Shown: positions 58,701 to 64,000 of the stretch, piece after piece
Layout of the letters: the number at the start of each line of letters is the position of its first letter
Numbering within the stretch: the first letter of the stretch is position 1
NCBI GenBank assembly: GCA_963920575.1
Contig: OY986966.1
Location: 12,502,048 to 12,566,047, forward strand
From: Narthecium ossifragum
Lineage: Eukaryota > Streptophyta > Magnoliopsida > Dioscoreales > Nartheciaceae
Direction of reading: 5' to 3'
DNA length: 64,000 nucleotides
Notes under the pieces: generated by a model
Database searches by the model: none
Told to the model about the DNA's origin: nothing
Seen by the model: only the letters and a program-made list of their open reading frames with translations
Position numbers and translations under genes: made by a program

Positions 58701-58944
58701 TAAACATCATTTCCTTCGTGATCATGCAGAAAATGGAGATATTGCACTTGAGTTTGTTAACACCGAACATCAAATTGCAGATATTCTAACTAAACCCTTG
58801 AGTGAAGACAAAATTCTCTATCTACTAAGGGAGCTTGGGATGTCCAATGGATGTCCAATGGATGTCCAAAATAAACGAGCTAAAAGGAAAAGGTATGGTC
58901 ACCTCTTTAACTGCTTTTCATACCATATTCTACTTGAATGCTAA
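55754..58944 (+). pseudogene. I pol: protease, integrase, reverse transcriptase, RNase H
   Basis: It lies in a different frame from gag. An ATG at 55754 leads to protease motif D-S-G-C-S at 55801-55815, then a TAA at 55855-55857 splits it. From 55873 there are 1023 open codons: pre-integrase zinc finger (residues ~100-155, '[12 protein letters not shown]', 'CDACQRGKQ'), integrase core with Asp ~171, Asp ~233 and Glu ~268, copia-type RT (~510-750) with Y-V-D-D at ~680, and RNase H (~840-1000, 'YSDADFARC', '[10 protein letters not shown]', 'CDNTSAINL'). All catalytic residues are present. An 11-base triplet repeat (58839-58870) alters the extreme C-terminus. Confidence 0.94.
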
Positions 58945-59480
58945 ATTTTGGTAAATTAAGTTAATATTATGATTAATGAGTGATTTTTGTCTCATAATAT
59001 TTAGTTACACATGCTTGCAAAGATTTGTGATGTTTTGATTTAAAAATAATTTTAAATTGAATTTCAAAACTCACTTTCTGGGGATGACGGTCGATCCAGC
59101 CTTCTGAACGGTCGACCGTGCGTACCTTCGCACTGGACGGTCGACCGTCAACTTCGTTGGATCGACCGTGTGACAAAATATGTGCGACGGTCGACCGCCA
59201 AGTCTTCGGATCGACCGTGCGACGCTTTTTTTAAACACAATGCTCGCGACGGTCGACCGCCAAGTTCCTACGGTCGACCGCCACGGCCCGTGTGACAACT
59301 TAAGTCGAGGCTTTTTCGTCTTTTCCACTCAAATCTCTCCTTATAACTCCCGATCACCCTTCATTCATCTCCCTGGTTCGACCGTGCCCTAGCTACTCAA
59401 AACAACCCGCAACCACTCCTCCTCTCATTCTCAAACCGATCTCCTCCTTCCCACTCAAAACCCTAACCAACCGGTGGATA
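58945..59480 (+). promoter_or_regulatory. Putative internal promoter between pol and the envelope-like ORF
   Basis: 59087-59290 holds about seven GGTCGACC/GATCGACC palindromes of the same type as in the LTR. About 50 bases later is a TATA-like TTATAACTC (59341-59349), then a CT-rich leader and ATG at 59481. This repeats the LTR order of palindromes, TATA and transcribed leader. It may drive the envelope-like ORF, which is otherwise far from the LTR promoter. This is inference from layout. Confidence 0.5.
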
Positions 59481-60708
59481 ATGGCTCGCACCAAGAATGC
59501 TGGCCCTCAACCACCCGAGGAACCAAGTTCACCTGGGAAACGGAAGAAGGCAGCACCAAAGAAGCCAGCCGGGTCCAAGAAAGCTAAAGGAGCGCAAGGA
59601 GGTTCTTCATCCAATCCTCAACCTACCCCTTCCTACGACGAATACTTCTTCCTAGACATGGAGAGGTATAAATCCTGGCCTGATTTTAAGGACAAATTTG
59701 TAGTCTCGGGTAGAGCCTTACAACTGCCTTTAAACAAAAAATACGTAGTAGAGCAATACTTCACTGATATGGGATGGAACAAATTCTTAGAAATGCCTCA
59801 ACACATCTATCCCGAAATGATTAGGTATTTTTATTGTAATATAAGTGACGATATAGATGATGAGGGATATGTAGCTATTACTAGCTATGTCTATGGTAAT
59901 GAAATCAAAATTACCATAGAATGGTTGAATGAGCTACTTAATGCACCTAATTCAGGAGAGTGCATTTACTTTACTTCCCATGAGGATTTAAATAGAGCTG
60001 ATCATGATAAACAAGAGAGAAAAGCTATCCTCAGGCCTCTACAAGTTGAGAAAATCCCTATAGAACTGAATAGCCTCAACCAACAATTAAGGGAGCTTGC
60101 CCACTTCCTAGGAACAAACCTATTTCCTAAGCTTGGCCATCATGATAATTTGAAACCTATCCATGCCTATGTTCTTTCTTGCATGGTTAGGAGAAAACCT
60201 CTTAACCTAGGCTATCTAATTATCAAGGAAATGCTAAATCTAAATGCTAGGCAATCACTTCCTTTTGGGGGCTCCTTACAAACATTTTCAAAGCCCTCAC
60301 CCTAAACCTAGCCGATGATGAACGCAAACCCCTTTCCCAACCCTTCAACAAATCCACCTACAAGAGGATGAAGGCCGTCAAACGAGCTTTAGGCCTCGGT
60401 TGGCCTCAGCTCAGTGCCGATGAGGATGATGAGCCTCAAAAGGAGCATGGAGAAGAAAATATAGGGGGAGAGCCTTTGTTTGAAGAACATCACGGAGAAG
60501 CCTCTAGTAGCCGAGTTCATCGCACCACGGCACAACGGCTTGATGATCTCGAAGCTAGAATGGGAAGAATGGAAGTGAGTCTCGATGACATCAAGACTTC
60601 CCAAGCAAACATCACCGGAGATCAAGCCAAGATGTCTCAGCAACTTGATGCGATCTTCACCTACATCAAGACTGAATTTCCACCTAGCACTCCTTCAGAA
60701 AGCCTCTA
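59481..60708 (+). pseudogene. I envelope-like / 'putative plant transposon protein' ORF, frameshifted
   Basis: ATG 59481 opens a Lys/Pro/Ser-rich N-terminus, then a globular region ('YFTDMGWNKFLEMPQHIYPE', 'MIRYFYCNISDDIDDEGYVA', 'EIKITIEWLNELLNAPNSGE'). This resembles the uncharacterised domain often annotated as putative plant transposon protein in retroelements. The frame is lost at the G run 60267-60271 and continues in another frame to 60708. That part carries an acidic stretch and a C-terminal coiled coil ('RLDDLEARMGRMEVSLDDIK'). Either a one-base loss or a two-base gain explains it. I see no signal peptide or clear membrane segment, so 'envelope' refers only to position. Confidence 0.72.
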
Positions 60709-61232
60709 GTGATTGATCCTAATTCCCCATCCTCCTTACCTCTTTTTGATAATGCCAAAGGGGGAGAAAAGTGTGAAAGTGTGATGAATGTGAAAGCCCT
60801 ACATTTCTTACTTTTGTATTTTGAAAAACTTTGTTTTGAATTGAAAGTCTTGTAAGTTCAACGTTTTCCAAATGATTTTGAATGGACGTTGTATGGAAAT
60901 GTTGGAACCTTTTGAATGAAATGAAGTTGTGTTTGGATAATTGCTTGATGTATCAATACAATGTTACTATGTTATAATTCCATATGAAATCACTTCATGA
61001 AAGCATAAATGTCATTATTGAAAAGAAGTGAACATGCTAAAATCCAAACTATTATGTCAACATATCTTGAATGGAACTTTTAATATCATTTTAAAGATAT
61101 ATGACTTATGTGCATCTTGAAAACTGACTTTAGAACATATTTTTTGAAAGAAAAGGATGCATTGATTAAGGGGGAGTCAAGATATTTTATCATCACATTT
61201 AAAAGGATTGTCATCATCAAAAAGGGGGAGAT
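60709..61232 (+). other. I 3' non-coding region with repeated polypurine tracts
   Basis: G-rich tracts 'ccaaagggggagaaaag' (about 60755-60771), 'taagggggagtc' (about 61168) and 'aaaaagggggagat' (61219-61232, directly before the LTR). Multiple PPT-like tracts are typical of Sireviruses. No ORF of note. Confidence 0.85.
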
Positions 61233-61468
61233 TGTTGATCCTAACCTTGTTTTGATGATGCCAATATACATTAAATGATAAAATATATGTTTAATATTTA
61301 TTACCCCTTTAATTGGAGATATTAAATTCAATATTTAAGTGATTTTGTACTGACGGTCGATGCAAGGATCGACCGTGGGAATGGGACGGTCGATCCATGG
61401 ATCGACCCTGATGAATGGTTCATACATGGCTATATGCGTATTGACGCGACGGTCGATCGGTGCATCGA
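61233..61468 (+). repeat. I 3' LTR, first part
   Basis: Matches 52759-52994. It is interrupted by solo LTR J after ATCGA (61464-61468). Confidence 0.95.
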
Positions 61469-61833
61469 TGATGAGTGCATGAAAGTGCACTCTGAACAGT
61501 CTTATAACCATCTCAATTGCTAGATTATTATCCTTAATCAACATCTTTATTACTATTTTTACATCTATATGTTGCTTCATATGGTTGTTTGAAAAATGCA
61601 GGAAATTGGGGTTAAAAGAAGCTGAAAAGAGTATATGGATCAACTTCAAAAATTAATCTGTACCTACTCATGAAGAACCAGATGATGTGCCATATATGCT
61701 TGGAAAGCTCGTGAAGTCTAGATTCTAGAGAATTTTACGGTTCGTGATTCCGAGTTTCCTAAAGGAAGTTACGGCAATTTTAGTACCGATGGCGCAGTCT
61801 GAAGGGCAGAACAGAAAATAAGCTGGAAGTCCG

Positions 61834-62116
61834 ATCGATCCGCCGATCGATCGGACTACGCAGAAACATGACAGAACCTATATTTTTCAGCCATAAAGGA
61901 TCCGATCGATCCCTCCATCCCTCCTATGGGGTCCGATCGATCCGGCACCTATAGTTGGATCGATCGGACTCAAAAATAGCCAGAGAAGGTGGATTTTTAC
62001 GCATCCGATCGATCCAGCGCCCATAGTTCGATCGATCGGACTCGGGCGTACATAGAAGTTGAAGATTTTAATGAGACCGATCGATCCAACATCCCGAGGA
62101 GGATTGATCGGACGTA
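61834..62116. repeat. CCGATCGATC cluster in solo LTR J
   Basis: Eight GATCGATC octamers with mostly C/G outer bases, ending about 60 bases before the TATA box at 62174-62182. They occupy the same place as the A2 cluster but with different flanks and spacing. Confidence 0.9.
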
Positions 62117-62173
62117 CCCAGTGAATTAAATCAACGGTTTAGATCAAATCCGTTGATGGAGAGACTTTGGGGT

Positions 62174-62182
62174 TATAAATAG
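62174..62182 (+). promoter_or_regulatory. TATA box of solo LTR J
   Basis: TATAAATAG, downstream of the palindrome cluster. Confidence 0.7.
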
Positions 62183-63150
62183 GACTCTTTCTAGGGTTTG
62201 AGGGGGACTTTTTGGACGTTTTTGGAGGCTCGTTTCTGGACGTTTCCCAAGGGAAGAAGATGAAGGAATCTCCATCCATGGCCGAGTAATCCACGGGCAT
62301 GGCGGACGGATGATATAGCGAGGATTAGGGCTTCTTCTCCAACAATGGTTCATAGTTTTAACCTTTATTGTTAAACTCTTTTCTATGTATTGGATCTTCA
62401 AATATTATTTTCAGATTATAGATTTTTATGTGGATGATTAATATTATGAATCCAGTCATGCTTCTTTCATGATCTTATAATCCCATAGTCTTCTCTTTTG
62501 TTTCTCCTACCGAGTCTCGTGAGACCTTTGCTATGTATTGCCCGTAGTGACAGCTGGTATTGTGTATTCTTAGGGATCTGGTTAGACAAGGTTGGGGCTT
62601 TATCCCGAGGAATCTTTGCTATGCATTGCCGATTGTGAGAGTTGGTATTGTGTATTCTTAGAGATCCTGTTAGATAGAGTTAGGGCTTTGTCCCGATGAA
62701 CTTTTGCTGCGCGTTGCCTGTAGTGACAGCCGGTATCGTGTATTCTTAGGTTTGGTTGGATGAAGTTAGAACTATAAAAAGGAAGAATCAATCGTAGGAA
62801 GAGAAATTTATATATTTTGTTAGGTTTATAGTTTCATATCTTCCGGTTAAGGTGATTGGGATGTGAATCCCTTAACTGAGTATTATATGAACCATTGAGA
62901 AGAGAAGAACCTAAATCCGAGTGAAGTGATTCCTGAAGCCTAGCCTCATTCAAATCTTGATTTATTTCGTTAACTTTATCTTACTATTACATCTTCGATC
63001 TATTTTCTTAACTTTTTACGCTCTTGATTGTTTTCGATACATTGTTATCTGTGTTTCTGGATCTTTCCTGCTTGTCTCTCTGTGGGATTCGACCTCTCTT
63101 ATGCTGTACTGTACCGCGACCGCTGTGCGTGACACATTTGAGCGACATCA

Positions 63151-64000
63151 ATCGACCGTCGGAAGCGTTTTTCTTAACAGAGGCTCACGGACGATGCGAC
63201 GGTCGATGCGGCGGTCGACCGTGGCGCATTAATGAAGAATGTAAAGATGCGACGGTCGATCGGTGCATCGACCCTGAGAAGCATTTTTCTTCACAGAAAC
63301 GTACGGACGATGCGACGGTCGACCGTGGCGCATATATGAAGAAAAGTCAAGGAGCGACGGTCGATCGGAGCATCGACCCTGGGAAGCGACTTTCTCAACA
63401 GAGGCTCACGGACGATGTGACGGTCGATGTCACGGTCGACCGTGAGAGCGACGGACGATGCGTGGATCGACCGTCGACCAAAGAGGCTGAGTTTTTTATA
63501 CGTGACGGACGATGGACGGATCGACCGCCAGGAGCACGCAGAGTAAAAAACTAGCCGTTGGAGAGCAGGAAAGAGCCGTTGGGGCTCCTTGTTGAGCTGG
63601 TTGAAGCCCATGTATAAGTAGCCACTTCATGTAAACTTGCTACAACTTTTATCATTATTATTGAGATCATTTGAGCAAGTTCTAGGAAAGCTTTCAACTT
63701 ATTCTCCTTGAGCTAAAACCTTTGTAAACCTTCTTCAAGTGTGAAGAAGTATCTTGAGAGTTGTTCAACAGCAGTTGGCTGTGATTGTAAGGTCACCAAG
63801 CACCAGGAAGCTTGGGGGAAAAGCTTGTAATGGATTTGCAAGTAGTGGAACCTCAAGGAGAGCCTTGAGTGAAGTGGACGTAGACCAAGAGTTGGGTCGA
63901 ACCACTATAAATCGGTGTCATCTCTCTAACTCTCTTTACTGTATTCTTGCATGCCTCCTTGCTTTAGTTTCATCTCATCTATAAGCATTTAAAGTGTACT
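63151..64000 (+). repeat. I 3' LTR, second part (runs off the window)
   Basis: Begins with the second ATCGA copy and matches 52990-53853 apart from scattered changes and a 12-base loss near 63318. The last ~70 bases of the LTR are outside the window. Confidence 0.95.

Larger units (their letters stand above)
61469..63150 (+). mobile_element. J: Athila-type solo LTR, 1682 bp, TSD ATCGA
   Basis: It starts TGATGAGTGCATG and ends GAGCGACATCA. ATCGA flanks both sides (61464-61468, 63151-63155), and the 5' LTR of I shows the empty site ('gcatcgaccgtcgg'). The phrase near 61690-61770 ('agtctagattctagagaatt') aligns with the A2 LTR, so it belongs to an Athila family. There is no internal sequence, so it is a solo LTR. 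Two to three 'gttggtattgtgtattctta' repeats lie at 62530-62750. Confidence 0.92.
52759..64000 (+). mobile_element. I: Sirevirus-type Ty1/copia element with envelope-like ORF (3' end beyond window)
   Basis: 5' LTR 52759-53925, initiator-Met primer site, long gag with two zinc knuckles and a coiled coil, pol with integrase before RT (the copia order), an envelope-like ORF, G-rich tracts, and the 3' LTR from 61233. The long gag extension, extra ORF after pol and repeated 'aagggggag' tracts point to the Sirevirus/SIRE branch. It inserted in the H RNase H after TGTGT (52754-52758). The 3' LTR is split by solo LTR J and runs off the window about 70 bases before its expected end. Confidence 0.93.

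Overview
This is nuclear DNA from a flowering plant, and the window is almost entirely nested transposable elements. The lineages are plant-specific: Ty3/gypsy elements of the Athila type (PBS matching plant tRNA-Asp, 'DLGAS' protease), Ty3/gypsy chromodomain-type elements resembling Tekay/Del (PBS matching initiator tRNA-Met), a Ty1/copia Sirevirus-type element with an envelope-like ORF, and one non-autonomous Helitron. I found no ordinary host gene, no tRNA or rRNA gene and no CRISPR array. The sequence alone does not let me name the species.

Layout. (1) 1-7485, plus strand: element A1, an Athila derivative with gag and protease but no RT, RNase H or integrase; its 5' LTR is cut by the window start. 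It sits inside the integrase of A2. (2) 7486-13641, minus strand: A2, an Athila gag-pol in one frame broken by eight stops. (3) 13642-15110: a GC-rich tract, minisatellites and a palindrome-rich patch, perhaps the 3' part of A3. (4) 15111-22136: a Tekay-type solo LTR (TSD TACCG), split by a deleted Tekay element at 15409-20015 (TSD TTCCC). (5) 22137-24674 and 34333-34452, minus: A3, another Athila, split by a complete Tekay element D at 24675-34332 (TSD TCAAC). (6) From 34453 the nesting deepens: A3 is cut by LTR e, which is cut by Athila-like element F (36306-42357, minus), which is cut by LTR g (42358), which is cut by Tekay element H (43573-52758, minus). H is cut by a Helitron (44823-49595) inside its LTR and by Sirevirus-type element I (52759 to beyond the window end) inside its RNase H. 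The 3' LTR of I is cut by solo LTR J (61469-63150, TSD ATCGA). That is seven layers.

How the parts work together. Intact copies of these families encode Gag (particle), protease, reverse transcriptase, RNase H and integrase. Every coding region here carries stops, frameshifts or deletions, so none looks autonomous as it stands; the pol of I (55873-58944) is the longest open one. D and I have closely similar LTR pairs and look young, while A2, A3 and element b-c look old.

The most striking pattern is shared by unrelated families. Clusters of short palindromes (GATCGATC and its variants GGTCGATC and GGTCGACC) lie in the LTRs of Athila, Tekay and Sirevirus-type elements. Where a TATA box is visible the cluster often lies just upstream of it, and another lies in front of the internal envelope-like ORF of I. 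I counted roughly 65 GATCGATC octamers by hand, against about one expected by chance in 64 kb. The clusters differ between otherwise homologous LTRs. The second strong result is the Helitron: its two ends rejoin an uninterrupted LTR sequence exactly between A and T.
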